Origin: Entrophospora sp. SA101
Taxonomy: Eukaryota > Glomeromycota > Glomeromycetes > Entrophosporales > Entrophosporaceae
Reading direction: 5' to 3'
Assembly (NCBI GenBank): GCA_958430865.1
Contig: CAUDNR010004531.1
Coordinates: 25,621 to 47,433, forward strand
DNA length: 21,813 nt
Shown here in pieces: positions 11,280 through 21,100 of the stretch. The first letter of the stretch is position 1; the number at the start of each line of letters is the position of its first letter. The translations under genes were made by a program, and so were the position numbers. The notes below the pieces were generated by a model, which worked only from the letters and a program-made list of their open reading frames with translations, was not told the DNA's origin and ran no database searches.

Positions 11280-12340
11280 TTTTAATTTTTAATTTTAAAT
11301 TTATTAAGTAAATAATCAACGACTGTGTGATTTAATAAAGGATTAATTGAAAAAGAGGGAACGATAAGGTTGCGGGAAGGTGGAAATGTGAGAGGGTAAA
11401 ACGCGAGTGAAGGAAATTAGGAGTTGTCGAAAAGAATGTTAACCGGAAAAATCTTTTTTTTTTTTTTAAGGAAGGAAGGAAGGAAGAAAATAAAGAGACA
11501 GAGAGGGAATTAATTAATTAATTTTTTTAATTGAGAAATAAAGTACAAAGCAGTTCTGAGTATTTATGACCATAATTTATGCTTGTCATGTCGTTACTTA
11601 TGTTAAACAAATTTAAATTACTTACATTTGTTCGTGATCCCAAATATTTCCAATTATTGATTAAAAAGGTTATACAGCTTATATTTTTTCCTTTTAAATC
11701 ATATTGTGTATTTTAAAAATAGTTTTTTGAAAAAAAATAACAACGATAGGCCGATACAGCGATGAAGGATATTTCATGCTGCATCCATCACCAGTGAAGG
11801 GGAGTTAAAGACATTTGGTTGGTGTGACTAGAATAAAAACTATACTTGGCATTGAAAATCTTGCTTAATTAAAAAAAAAAATTTTTTCGAAATTCAATTC
11901 TTTTGGCGTGTCCAACGTGCCATAATTTTTCAGTAACAAACAGTAACCAACATTTTTAAAACACTTTCAATTTAGCGAAAATCACACCTTTTTTAATTGA
12001 TTATATATATCATTTCCAAAATTGTTAATATTATTATTTATTAAAAAAAAGTAAAAAAGTATTCCTTTTCTATAAAAATAGCAATATTGGAAATGTTTCT
12101 TGTTTTTTAATGTCGTCGATTACGTTTCCTACTGTTCATCATACATTTTTTTTCAGTTATTTGTGATGAGGCGCAAAGAATGTATAATAATAATAATATG
12201 ATATGTATATATATATATATATAGAAAGATTATTTGTCATGTAGAATTCATCTAAGTTCTACCATCTTTTAAATTAAATTAAAAAAAATCAAATATAAAA
12301 TATAATTTCTACTCACTAGTAAAATTATTTAATTTATAAA
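11280..12340. other. intergenic region upstream of chitin synthase, no gene seen
   Basis: This kilobase lies between the chitin synthase start and the end of CSN7, and should hold the chitin synthase promoter and 5' UTR. Visible landmarks on the plus strand are a purine-rich patch with four GGAA units at 11470-11486, a T-tract just before it, and an AT dinucleotide run near 12205-12222. No protein, tRNA or structured repeat was recognised. Confidence 0.55.
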
Positions 12341-13620
12341 TTATTTAATAAAGTGAGTAAGTTTGATATCATACCTTTTTCCTGTTCTACCACCTTTAAA
12401 ATTTTCATCATGATATTCCATGCTATTATGTTGATCAATAGAATTTCCTGAAATAAAATCGATATTATCTGCCCCCTTTGGGTTTGATTTAACTTCTTTC
12501 TTTAATCTTTCCACTTCTTTTTCATATTCTTCCTTCTTTTTCATATTTTCTGTAGCGTCATCACGAATTTTAATGATTTTTGCATCAATTGATTTTAGAA
12601 TTTCTTCGGATGTTTGAGACCTTTAAAACATGGTTATATATAATAAATAAATATATATAGGTATATATATATATATATATGCAAGTGCATGTGTTTGTTC
12701 GCATTAAAACAAGTGTTTGTGAATAATTACCAGGCACTTAAAACTTGTAACATTTGATCTATTTGCCCTGGACGTAAATCTCTTCCCATTGTATACTCAA
12801 CCTCAAGTTGCTTTCTTTTCTGATCTAATTTACCTTTAATAACATCTTGATATATTGCATCGATAATTAAATCTTCAAGTTCTCGAACATTAGGTATATC
12901 AAGGTATTTTAATAACGTATCATATGGAATTGTCTATTGTAAACAATTGAAAGTTTGTTAATCGTATTTTTATAAATTCGCAACATTAATAAACGTATAA
13001 TTACTAACTCGTGCTTCTTCGGATAAAGAGACAATTGACAAATGTTTAAGTTTGTTTAATTGCGCATCATCCAATGGTGGTAATGTTTCAACATTATCTA
13101 ATAATATATGAAATTCCAAATTTAATTAAGATATTATTTCTTCTTTAATAATATGTATATATATATGTATACATTGCTTTTACCTTTGTAATCTTTATAA
13201 GTTCCATATGAGAAAAGCCTTAACAATGTGTGGTAGGATTGGTATTGTTCACTGTTTCGAAGCTGTTAAAATATAAACAGGAAAGTCTGTTAAATTTATT
13301 GTGAAATCCAGTTGCCTAAAACCAAAAGAATTTATTTCGTGGAAAGTTATTTGGTCCACCAATAAATTTCTCTTCCCCAAGTTTGTGATGATTTTTTTTT
13401 AACCTAATTAGTTATTAACTAGTATGTTTTCAAGAGATGGAGCTTTTCATACCTCTGCAACATTTGGCATGTCCAACAGTTCTGCAAATACATAAACACC
13501 TGGAGCTCCTAAAGCATCTTTGATCAGTTGTACACATGCGCCGCCCTTAGCAGACTTAGAAAGTAAAAGAAATGATTCTAAGCGTTGACGAGCTGAAGAG
13601 CCTAAAACAGATTCCGACAT
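12341..13620 (-). CDS. CSN7: COP9 signalosome subunit 7 (PCI domain)
   Basis: CSN7 is a PCI-domain scaffold subunit of the COP9 signalosome, which removes Nedd8 from cullins. The minus-strand exons are 13620-13453, 13262-13184, 13097-13009, 12933-12731 and 12620-12341. Frame is kept throughout, giving 272 aa, the normal size. The start [20 protein letters not shown] fits the family. [30 protein letters not shown], split here as [16 protein letters not shown] and [14 protein letters not shown], is the characteristic N-terminal block. [15 protein letters not shown] and then [19 protein letters not shown] and [10 protein letters not shown] form the PCI winged-helix part. The tail is a Lys/Glu-rich coiled coil. 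An alternative 3' end is possible: a donor at 12374 joined to an acceptor at 12252 would end the protein at TGKR. Intron 4 contains an AT dinucleotide run near 12662-12680. It shares a divergent promoter with eL29. Confidence 0.93.
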
Positions 13621-13854
13621 TATTTTTTTTAGGATTGCACTTTTGGGTCATGTGATAAGATCAATTTTCATTTTGAGATTTTTTTTTTTGAAATTAAAAT
13701 TTTTTTATTACAATAAAAATTTATTCTTAAGGTTCGTTTTATGAATTAGTTTTTAAAATTGATTTTTTTATTAAAAGATTTAAAAATTGAATTAATGAAA
13801 AAAAAAAAAATTGAATATATTTATAAAATTATAAAATTATAACAAAGTTCAAAA
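13621..13854. promoter_or_regulatory. shared divergent promoter region of CSN7 and eL29
   Basis: Only 234 bases separate two divergently read start codons. The interval is dominated by T-tracts next to CSN7 and A-tracts next to eL29, which is typical of nucleosome-poor fungal promoters. No specific factor site was recognised, so shared control is inferred from position only. Confidence 0.5.
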
Positions 13855-14384
13855 ATGGGTAAATATAGTTTTAATTTTCTAGAATTTTTTATTTGCAATC
13901 CTTCCTTATTTTTTTCCCTAATTGAATAATTTTTAGCTAAAAGTAAAAATCACACCAACCATAACCAAAGTATGTATTATATTCACATTAAAGCACATTT
14001 CTTCCAAATATATTATAACATTCTAAACCTTTCTTTGTTGTATGATTTTCATAGATCGTAAAGCTCACCGTAATGGTATTAAGAAACCAAAGACATATCG
14101 TTATCCTTCTTTAAAAGGAGTTAGTAAATTATATATAAATTATATTAATACAGGTATAGGCATTTTATTCATAAACCATATATAACCCAATAATGTTCTT
14201 TATTTTAGGTTGATCCCAAATTTATTCGCAATCAACGATTTGCAAAGAAGGTATTATTGTGGATCTTTATCATATAATATCATTTAATTAATTAATTTTT
14301 AACCTTTCAATATATCTTTTAATTTTTTTTCTAAAGGGAAATATTGCTGCCTTAAAGAGTCAACAACAAAAAATCACAATTTAA
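13855..14384 (+). CDS. RPL29: 60S ribosomal protein eL29
   Basis: eL29 is a small, very basic protein of the large ribosomal subunit. The exons are 13855-13858, 13937-13969, 14055-14119, 14209-14250 and 14337-14384, giving 63 aa plus TAA. The first exon is only ATGG; splicing yields MAKSKNHTNHNQ, the family's hallmark start. Reading through the first intron would give MGKYS instead, which supports the splice. RKAHRNGIKKPK, KTYRYPSLKGVDPKF and RNQRFAKKGN follow, matching the near-invariant eL29 core. All four introns are short (78-89 bases) and begin with GT and end with AG; introns 1 to 3 end in TTTTAG or CATAG, the last in AAAG. Codon order and length agree with the yeast protein plus a short Gln-rich tail. 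The gene looks intact. Confidence 0.96.
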
Positions 14385-14646
14385 AAAAAATTTACCATGG
14401 AAGATTATTTAAGAGATTTGGGTGAACAACAAGAAAAGAAGCTGTAAATTGACTATTGAAGAAACAATGTAAATTTAAGAAAAAAACTGATGCTTTAATT
14501 TTTATAATCTCAAAAATAAATTATTATTAATATTGCACAAGTGAGCAAGCTAGTTATATGACAAGCTATTAAATAATAATAAAAACAAAGTGAGTATATA
14601 GAATAAACAGCCAGAAAACTAAAAAAAAAATTAAATCTCACCATAT
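14385..14646. other. eL29 3' UTR and boundary of the Fanzor-like relic
   Basis: The first half carries AATAAA-like words near 14515 and is likely eL29 3' UTR. The second half is the downstream flank of the minus-strand Fanzor-like gene. In related systems the guide RNA comes from the end of this gene and the sequence just past it. I could not find a terminal repeat or target duplication here. Confidence 0.4.
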
Positions 14647-17285
14647 TCATTCATCACAAATGAAGTCATGAGGAACCAGTTCTGGTGTCATGACTGAAAG
14701 GAGTTCATTTGCAAGGTTGTATCTTGTGTGATTGGTATTGTGGTGAAAAGGAGGAAGGGGCTGAAGGTCAGCAGCTAGGACAATTGATGCTCCAGATAGA
14801 GCGATGTTTTCAGCTGCATTGGTATCCCTTCCCTGTGTCGTATACTTTATCCCTCTTGCTGGGCATCAAGGATGAACACATTCTACTGTGCCATGGAGCT
14901 GAACAGTCTGTTCTTTTCCATTAATGATCCTGTGAGCTCAATGAAGAATAAGCTTAGGAAACAATACAGGCAAATCTTTTTGTATTGAACTCATTTGCAA
15001 TTGCTACATTTCTGTAGTTCCTGTGTTGAGCTTGAATTTTTTTCATTCCTTGTTTAGAATGCCTGTTAATTCCTTGCCAATGTCCAATACAGTGGATTAG
15101 GGTAGGTTTTGGTGAATTGGAAGGAAGCTGAATGTGTTTCCATTCCTGTGCTGTTATTTTGCCATAAGCTCTCTAGGATCTTGGACAATCATATTTGAAC
15201 TGGTATGTAAAGAAGAAAACATATAAAAAGTAAATGCTTGAAGATCTGGCTGGTGTTTTAACAAGATCACTACCCACTTTTCTCAATACCAGTTCAATTA
15301 TAATTGTCTGAGGTCCTAGCTCTCTTAGTCCAAATTTCTTGCTCCCGGTTTTCCCTTGCTTGTTTCTTCTGTTGAGTCTCCCTATCTATGCCATGCTTTT
15401 GTTGTTGATGTTTTTTTTTGGTGCTTCTTCAAAAAGGTAACATTGTTAATGAGACCAGAAGTGATTTTAAAGGGTTTTGGAAGAAATTCAACATCAAACT
15501 TATGGGGTGTAAGTTCTGAGTTATCATTGTCATTTTGAGAGTTATCCTCAAGAGAAGCAAGGATATTGAAGCAGTTTATATCAGCAAAGATGGTCTCAAG
15601 TGGCCTTGGTGAGGTAATAGATGTTATGATGGTACCAGGGTCTGTCCCCAAAAAAACAACTCTCTTCTGTGAAGAAAGATGCCTCATGATTACTGGAAGT
15701 AAATCCATCTATTTTTTGGGACAGACAAAAAGTTAAAAATTAATCTAGGCAATAAAGAGACAACAATACTATATAAAATCTCACCTTTTCTATGTAGTCC
15801 TCCTTTTTAATTCCATTCAAGAATTTTTTTTTAGTCTTATCTGGCGGGTTTGCATTTTCAGAAGTTGTAGTACTTGCAAAATTTGTTGTTCACAAAGCTT
15901 TATTTAGAGAGTATAATGAACTTCTAGCCTTTGCAAGTGCCTTCTCTAATTTGATAGCTTCAAATTGTTTAGTTGCTATCTCATGCCTGATTTCTTTTAA
16001 TTTTTGATAATTAGCGGAGCCTGGATCCCATGCTGTCCTTCCCACTTTCCTGACAAGATCCATTCGCTGTAGCTCAAGCTGTGAAATCTCTTTATGTAAA
16101 GGTGTCAGGATTTTAGTTAAGTCTTTGACCTGTAATGTATATTTTTCAGCTGTTGCTTCTATTTTTGAAATTGACATCTCTGTGTTTGGTGTGAACTTGG
16201 AGATGTTAACATTGCCTTTCTTGCCTTTAATTCTTGCTTCAAAATTTAATTTGATGAATGCTTTGCCAGGCTTTGCCTTTCCTAACAAGCATATTGTCCA
16301 TTTATTAATAAAAATCACCTTCCAAGCAAATTGAAGACTGTGGGAATCCATGAGCAACTGTATTTTATTTGTGTTAAAAAAATGACAGGTTTATTCTTTT
16401 CTGCTTGATTAGAGTTAGTAATCCAGTTTGTATCATCAACTGGTACATCATACACTCCAGCAGCTGTAAGGTGTAGTGAGTGAATGTTCTTTGATGTGAT
16501 TGATAATTTGCAAACAAGAGAGGGGAAAACCAGTAATAGTTGCAATATAGTTTGCTAATGCTGCTAGTGGTGCATATATTAAGATGTGTGGCTCTGGAAG
16601 ATGATTGTCAATTGTGTGTTTTTGAACAAAAGGCCAAAGAAAGTTGACAATATTTGCTGACACAGTCTTTTCTTTGTCAGTAAAGATCGTTCCTTTGAAT
16701 GCTTGCCTTTTGAATATCATCTGATGTGATGACATATTTGATTTTTGCTAACTCAGTTAACATATGAACAATTGATATAAGAGACCAGATTGTTTTTGCA
16801 GATGACTCTTGAATCTTGAATTCAGTAATTGTCTCTTCTACTTCCTCTATATCTTCTATATCATCTCCTTCACTATCACACTCATCTAGTTCTATTTCAC
16901 TCTGGATTTACACATCTAGACTCTCAGTTGGCATATTTAATGAGTGTTTCAATTTTTTCATGATCTTTTGTACAACAAATATTGATTGATTGTTAATTAT
17001 GGCAAATGCAAGTTCATTCATAAGATATGTTGACATAGACCCTGTGACTTCTTTTTTGATTGTTTCTCCTTAGCTTTCCTCTGTCGAATGTTTTTGATAT
17101 CTTGCCATTCTTTCAGGTGCAAGATGAATCCAAAGGATAATTTGGATAACATTACATAAACTTTTGTTATATATGTCTCTATTCCATATGTTAATTGATG
17201 ATGTATAAAATTCTTTTAAAGTTGCTTGATGGATTGCATGATTACTTGTTGCATTAGCAATTGCTGAAGGTACAACTTTTTTCAA
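14647..17285 (-). pseudogene. Fanzor / eukaryotic TnpB-like RuvC nuclease, degenerate
   Basis: Fanzors are eukaryotic relatives of TnpB, RNA-guided RuvC endonucleases carried by transposons. Fragments in one order on the minus strand match this: an N-terminal part near 17285-17070 (ending APERMARYQKH), a region rich in hydrophobic residues at 16735-16448 (EPHILIYAPLAALANYIATI), a Lys/Glu coiled stretch at 16357-15890, the RuvC-I-like FLGTDPGTIITSITSP at about 15660-15610, a NEFNTK motif near 14990, a remnant zinc ribbon (ACIV, then ECVHP and CPARG), and the RuvC-III-like GRDTNAAENIA near 14840-14808. The C-terminus ends at 14647. The frame changes several times, for example around 16520, 15385 and 14950. 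In-frame stops occur at 14938-14940 and at 14866-14868, inside the zinc ribbon. The gene is therefore dead as read, or needs splicing I could not resolve. The N-terminal boundary is uncertain. Confidence 0.78.
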
Positions 17286-17510
17286 ATTAATCTCATTCTT
17301 AATTTGCTCAAAAAGCCTGGAAAAAATAAAAATGAAAGTTAATGCACAAATTCATATGGGGCATGCTGCAACAAAACCAGACAAAGTGAACATTGGTATT
17401 ACCAGAATTTCAGGGTTCAAAATTTAGTAATGTGATTATTAAAATCACCCATTTGTTATCTTCTTGATATTAAGTATATGTAGAATTACCTCTATATAAA
17501 AATAGTTAAT
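17286..17510. other. intergenic, possible 5' flank of the Fanzor-like relic
   Basis: This short stretch lies between the Fanzor-like relic and the next ORF. Its first part continues a minus-strand coding-like composition (LFEQIKNEINLKK just upstream of the ATG at 17285), so the relic may begin further upstream than annotated. No terminal inverted repeat pairing with the other end was seen. Confidence 0.35.
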
Positions 17511-17780
17511 ATGAACCTCATTTATATCAGGTCTACTATGGAACCCAAAAATTACAGCACTTTTAAAAGTATTTTGAAGAAAGAAAAAGGTGAAAAAATT
17601 GCACCTTACATTTTCAAAATAAATAATACTCAAACACTTGAAGCTTATCTAAGAAAAGAAAAGATTACCTATGAAATTTGCCATGAAGAAAGAAAAATAA
17701 TAAACATTGGAAAAAGAAAGCATCATCATGATGATACATTATTATCCAATAAAAAGCAAAAATCTTTAAAAGGAAAATAA
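17511..17780 (+). CDS. small basic hypothetical protein
   Basis: The ORF encodes 89 aa from ATG 17511, or 80 aa from the ATG at 17538 (MEPKNYSTFK), which I find the more natural start. It is rich in Lys, Glu and Ile, with a pattern TLEAYLRKEKITYEICHEER that could be helix-strand. It ends in a Lys/His-rich tail (GKRKHHHDDT, NKKQK) resembling a nuclear localisation signal. No family was recognised. It lies between two transposon remnants and converges, 71 bases apart, with the coiled-coil ORF at 17852, so it may belong to the same mobile unit. It could also be a fragment of a larger spliced gene. Confidence 0.4.
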   Translation: MNLIYIRSTMEPKNYSTFKSILKKEKGEKIAPYIFKINNTQTLEAYLRKEKITYEICHEERKIINIGKRKHHHDDTLLSNKKQKSLKGK

Positions 17781-17851
17781 CTACCATTTTCTTTGATAGT
17801 TGGAATGAATTTCAATTTATACAGAAACTACTTTCTCATTTTCAATCAAGA

Positions 17852-18996
17852 TCATCTTTTAGTCTCTTTAACTTCAATTTGAGCAATTTGACCATTCTGT
17901 TGTTGCAATTGGGTTAATTGAACTTTTAAATCATTGATTTCCTTTTCTTTAGCACTTAATTTATCAACTAGTTCTTTGGGGGTTAATTTTTTTAATCTTA
18001 CTAGTTCAGTCTCCAATTCTTTTATTCTATCCAAAAGTTCTTGCTTTTGCCTTTTACTCCATCCTTCAGATTTTTCTTGGAACTTGATTACTTCTTCCCT
18101 CTCAATTTCCAATGCTTCTTCAGTAGTGGTTAACTCTTCACGCAAAGAATTTATTTGTCTCTCATAAAAAGCAGACTGACTTATTTCTTCATCAGGTAAG
18201 AGGGAAAGTTCCTTCTCTTCCAAGTCTTCATTGTTTCTAACACAGTAGCAACCTTTCTTACCAGTAACAATATCAAAATCTAACTTAGTTTGTAATCTAC
18301 CACATCTATTACATTTTAATAATTCATCATTTCAATATTTTTCTTCACACTTTTCACAAACTACATCATCTGAAATTCACTCCCCAGTTATTTTACTATG
18401 GACTCTTATTTGATGAATAGATTCATTATCTCTGTTTTCAAGTTTGGAGCAAAAATTGCAAGTTTTTTTACTTTCTTTCTCCAATTCCAAAACTGTGTAT
18501 TCCAGTTCTCTCATTGCAATCTACCTGTTACTTAGACTTTACCTCTACTTGAGCAATCATTTCTTGGTTGTGAAAAATATCCCTTTTGATTAGCTTTTGT
18601 ATCTTAACTTTTGCTTTTGTTTTTAACTGCCTAAACATACTCTGTTTAACTGAAGCCTTGTTTTCCTCTTCTATAGGTAAAGCAGGTAAAGGTTTACTGT
18701 TTAAATAGTGTAAACTCTTTAAACTTTCATTTTGTGATTCATTATCAGATAATTGCTTGCTTAGTTTTTCTATTTTTTTACTCTTTTGACTTGACTCTTC
18801 CTCTAACTTTTCAACTCGGGCTTCTATATAAGGAATCTTTTCACTAGCACTTTTGAGTTTTTATAACATTATTAACTGCATTTATAATTCTTAATTTAAA
18901 ATTGTCTTCTTTATTTGATAATTGCTTCTTTAAATTTTCATTTTCTTCTAATAGTTTTTTATTTACTTTTTTTTGTGCTTCTATGATGTTTGTCAT
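17852..18996 (-). pseudogene. coiled-coil protein with CxxC clusters, frameshifted
   Basis: Reading on the minus strand from ATG 18996 (MTNIIEAQKKVNKKLLEEN), the product is almost wholly charged coiled coil. It breaks near 18845 with stops and resumes in another frame (IPYIEARVEKLEEESS). That frame runs to about 18535, where the frame changes again to MRELEYTVLELEKE. Two Cys clusters follow: CNFC with a partner CEKC about 40 residues later, and CNRC with GCYC, suggesting zinc ribbons. In-frame stops interrupt both clusters, near 18380 and 18332. The last 123 residues (18223-17852) are an open heptad-like coiled coil ending in a Gln-rich stretch. No named family was recognised. The lesions and the neighbouring transposon remnants suggest a decayed mobile-element gene; part of the damage could be unrecognised introns. 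Confidence 0.6.
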
Positions 18997-19146
18997 GACT
19001 TTACTTTTTTTTATTCTTTTAATATACCTATATCCTTTTTATAAGGGCATATTAAGTATATAAATTATTTTAGTACTATTAAACTTATTAAACTTAATGA
19101 CAGTAAGGGACAAATTAATGGGTGAAATGATTTTATTCTAAATATT

Positions 19147-20017
19147 TTATTTGTTGCCAGTATAGAATGGTCTTGGACAAGTAGTATCTTTGTATTCATC
19201 TTTCACAGATGGATGAATATTATTATAAAGGTATTCTTGTCTTTTGTAATCAATCCAAAGGAGGCGGTGTTAACACTAAAATAGATAAAGTTCTAATTTC
19301 TTCAAAAATATCTGCTTCTTTGGTTTTCAATAAACTGAATTCAATAAAAGGTCCATTAACAACTTCTTGAACTTTCACTGTACCAAGATTAGATGCTTTA
19401 AAAAGAAAATGTTGAAATTTCTTATACTTGGTAATTTCTTAAAATAAATTCCCAATATAGATTTGATATCCAAATATTGAAAACCTTTTCCACCTTCATA
19501 ACATTGTGCTTTATTTAATCCAGCTGGTCTAGACTTTTTTACCACCTCAACCACATGATCTAGACAATCTGCTCTTGTTTTTCTGTAGAGTTTTTTAATC
19601 AGGCCAAAACTACCATCACATTTGAATTTGGTATGTCCAGGAATCATGAAATTCAATTCAATACTTTTATAATAACCACTCCATATAAGAAGAAGCATAT
19701 ATTTATCATCTGAAACATCTATTATACATGACCTAGTTTTAAAATAGTTATCTTGGTTATCTCATTGAATTGTTCCTTGGTCAAGATTAACTGTCCATCC
19801 TGTAATAGATTCATCTTGTTTACTATGGGTTACTAAAATTTATGAATAGGACTATCCTTTATTTCATCAATGGGACATCTATTGTGTGCATTAACTATAA
19901 TTTGTTGTTCAATAGCATCAACAACATCTATATAATTTGTAGTTGGGTTTTTAATATTATTTTCTGATTAATCTGTCACTACTTTATACAATCATCATTA
20001 TCATTTCCTTCTTCCAT
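19147..20017 (-). pseudogene. remnant with PGHTKF motif (DUF7869-type transposon-associated domain)
   Basis: The clearest part is at 19698-19375 and carries MIPGHTKFKCDGSFGLIKK followed by a Tyr/Arg-rich strand and VVEVVKKS. This pattern, H-T-K-F-x-x-D-x-x-FG-x-x-K, is what I know from the DUF7869 domain found in large lineage-specific transposon-like families of fungi and animals. The frame changes near 19430 and continues as FQHFLFKASNLGTVKVQEV and then TKEADIFEEIRTLSILVLTPPP. After another shift near 19255 it reads WIDYKRQEYLYNN to RPFYTGNK and a stop at 19147. Upstream, an ATG at 20017 opens MEEGNDNDDCIK, then stops; NYIDVVDAIEQQIIVNAHNR follows in another frame. There are at least four lesions. 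Whether this 5' part belongs to the same protein is uncertain. Confidence 0.65.
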
Positions 20018-20420
20018 TTTTATAAAAGAATTGATTGAAAGTTTTTTAATGAAAAATGTAAGGGTAAAAAAATAAATTCGTGTATTAATTTAAAATTAAG
20101 TGTACGTTGCCAGAAGACTCCAGATTAGGTAAAAAATAACTGATAATAATAATAATAATAATAATAGCAAAGAAACCCTTGTCAAAGTGTTGTGTATGTG
20201 AGTTTTTAATCATTCCTATTTATAACGTCAGATGAAAACTCATCATAAACAGCAATCGCCAACACCTGCAATTTTTGCAAGTTTCCTTTTGCTGTCAAAT
20301 GAAATATTTTGGAACAAGTCATTCCTTGCAATTGAAGAACCTAATCTTTTAAGACATTTATATTCTTTGAAAATTCCCTATTACTGTTGCTAGAGAAATG
20401 TCTAAATTGGAGTATATCTG
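20018..20420. other. intergenic with an (ATA)n run, no gene seen
   Basis: An ATA/TAA triplet run occupies about 20142-20166. The rest shows no ORF, RNA or repeat that I recognise. It probably includes the 5' flank of the PGHTKF remnant and pre-insertion host sequence of the neighbouring hAT element. Confidence 0.5.
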
Positions 20421-20428
20421 TATAGAAG
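20421..20428. repeat. left target-site duplication of hAT element
   Basis: TATAGAAG lies immediately before the left terminal repeat and is repeated exactly at 21101-21108 after the right one. Eight bases is the hAT target-site length. Confidence 0.93.
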
Positions 20429-21100
20429 TAGGGATGTTAATCAGTCCTTTTGGGACCGGGTCCTGAACAGTCCAGACCGGACTTTTTCAGGTCCAGTCCT
20501 ACCATTTGGGACTTAAAGTCCCAAAAGGTCCCTGTGTAACAAATGATAAAAATTTTTTTTATATATTTTGCTTGCTAAATAATAATATTATAATAATAAA
20601 TAGTTTTAAAAATATTGATTTTTCATTTGCCAAATAATTGGCTTTTTATTGAATTCATTCATTCATCCATCCATTGATCCATCCATCCATACATTCATCC
20701 ATCCATTTACCAAATTTATTCATATACATTTTTGTTAGCATAATAATTAATAATATATAACTCTGTCACATATGGCAAAAGATTATTTTTCAATACAAGC
20801 CACAAGTGTATCAAGTGAGCAAATGTTTAGCATTGCTAAACATACATTAAATCCAATTCAAAATAGGTTGGATTCAGAAAAAGCACAAGAAAGTCTATGC
20901 TTAAAGAGCTGGATTGAATCAGAAATTGTTTCGATTTAATTTTGGTTTTTTTATTTTGTTTGTTTTTGTGTGTATATACATTTTTTACAATAATAAAATA
21001 ATAAGTTTTTTTAGTTTCAATAATAATATGTTTAAAAAAAAACTTGGGACTGCCAGTCCCAGGACTGTCCTGAACTGTTTAGGACTGATTAACATCTCTA
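20429..21100 (+). mobile_element. short hAT-superfamily element, internally deleted
   Basis: The 672-base element is bounded by terminal inverted repeats: TAGGGATGTTAATCAGTCC at 20429-20447 and GGACTGATTAACATCTCTA at 21082-21100, which differ at one position. It is flanked by identical 8-base duplications TATAGAAG. Subterminal regions on both sides are dense in GGAC/GTCC words, more GC-rich than the surroundings, as expected for transposase-binding sites. A (CATC)n-like run lies at about 20657-20706. Only the last 55 codons of a transposase remain, so it cannot move itself, but the intact ends could be mobilised by a full-length relative. The single mismatch and perfect duplication suggest a fairly recent insertion. 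Confidence 0.93.
20772..20939 (+). pseudogene. hAT transposase C-terminal dimerisation fragment
   Basis: The 55-residue frame reads MAKDYFSIQATSVSSEQMF, followed by NRLDSEKAQESLCLKSW. The A-x-S-V-x-S-E-x-x-F-S pattern, the R-x-x-L and the following E-x-L-x-L-x-x-W are the signature of the hAT C-terminal dimerisation (hATC) region. The BED zinc finger and RNase H-like catalytic domain are absent from the element. The ATG is probably incidental, because the open frame is a leftover of the deleted gene. Confidence 0.85.

Noticed and set aside
11122..11319. Two overlapping frames opposite or shifted from the chitin synthase start
   Set aside because: They are shadows of the YPPQQA-encoding repeats in other frames.
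15356..15538. Plus-strand 60-codon frame over the Fanzor-like relic
   Set aside because: It is antisense to the RuvC-I-containing fragment and shows no protein character.
17934..18167. Ser/Leu-rich plus-strand frame
   Set aside because: It is the complement of the Lys/Glu-rich coiled coil on the minus strand.
20640..20710. CRISPR-like short repeats (CATCCATCCATT)
   Set aside because: It is a simple tetranucleotide run inside the hAT element, in a eukaryotic context, with no unique spacers.
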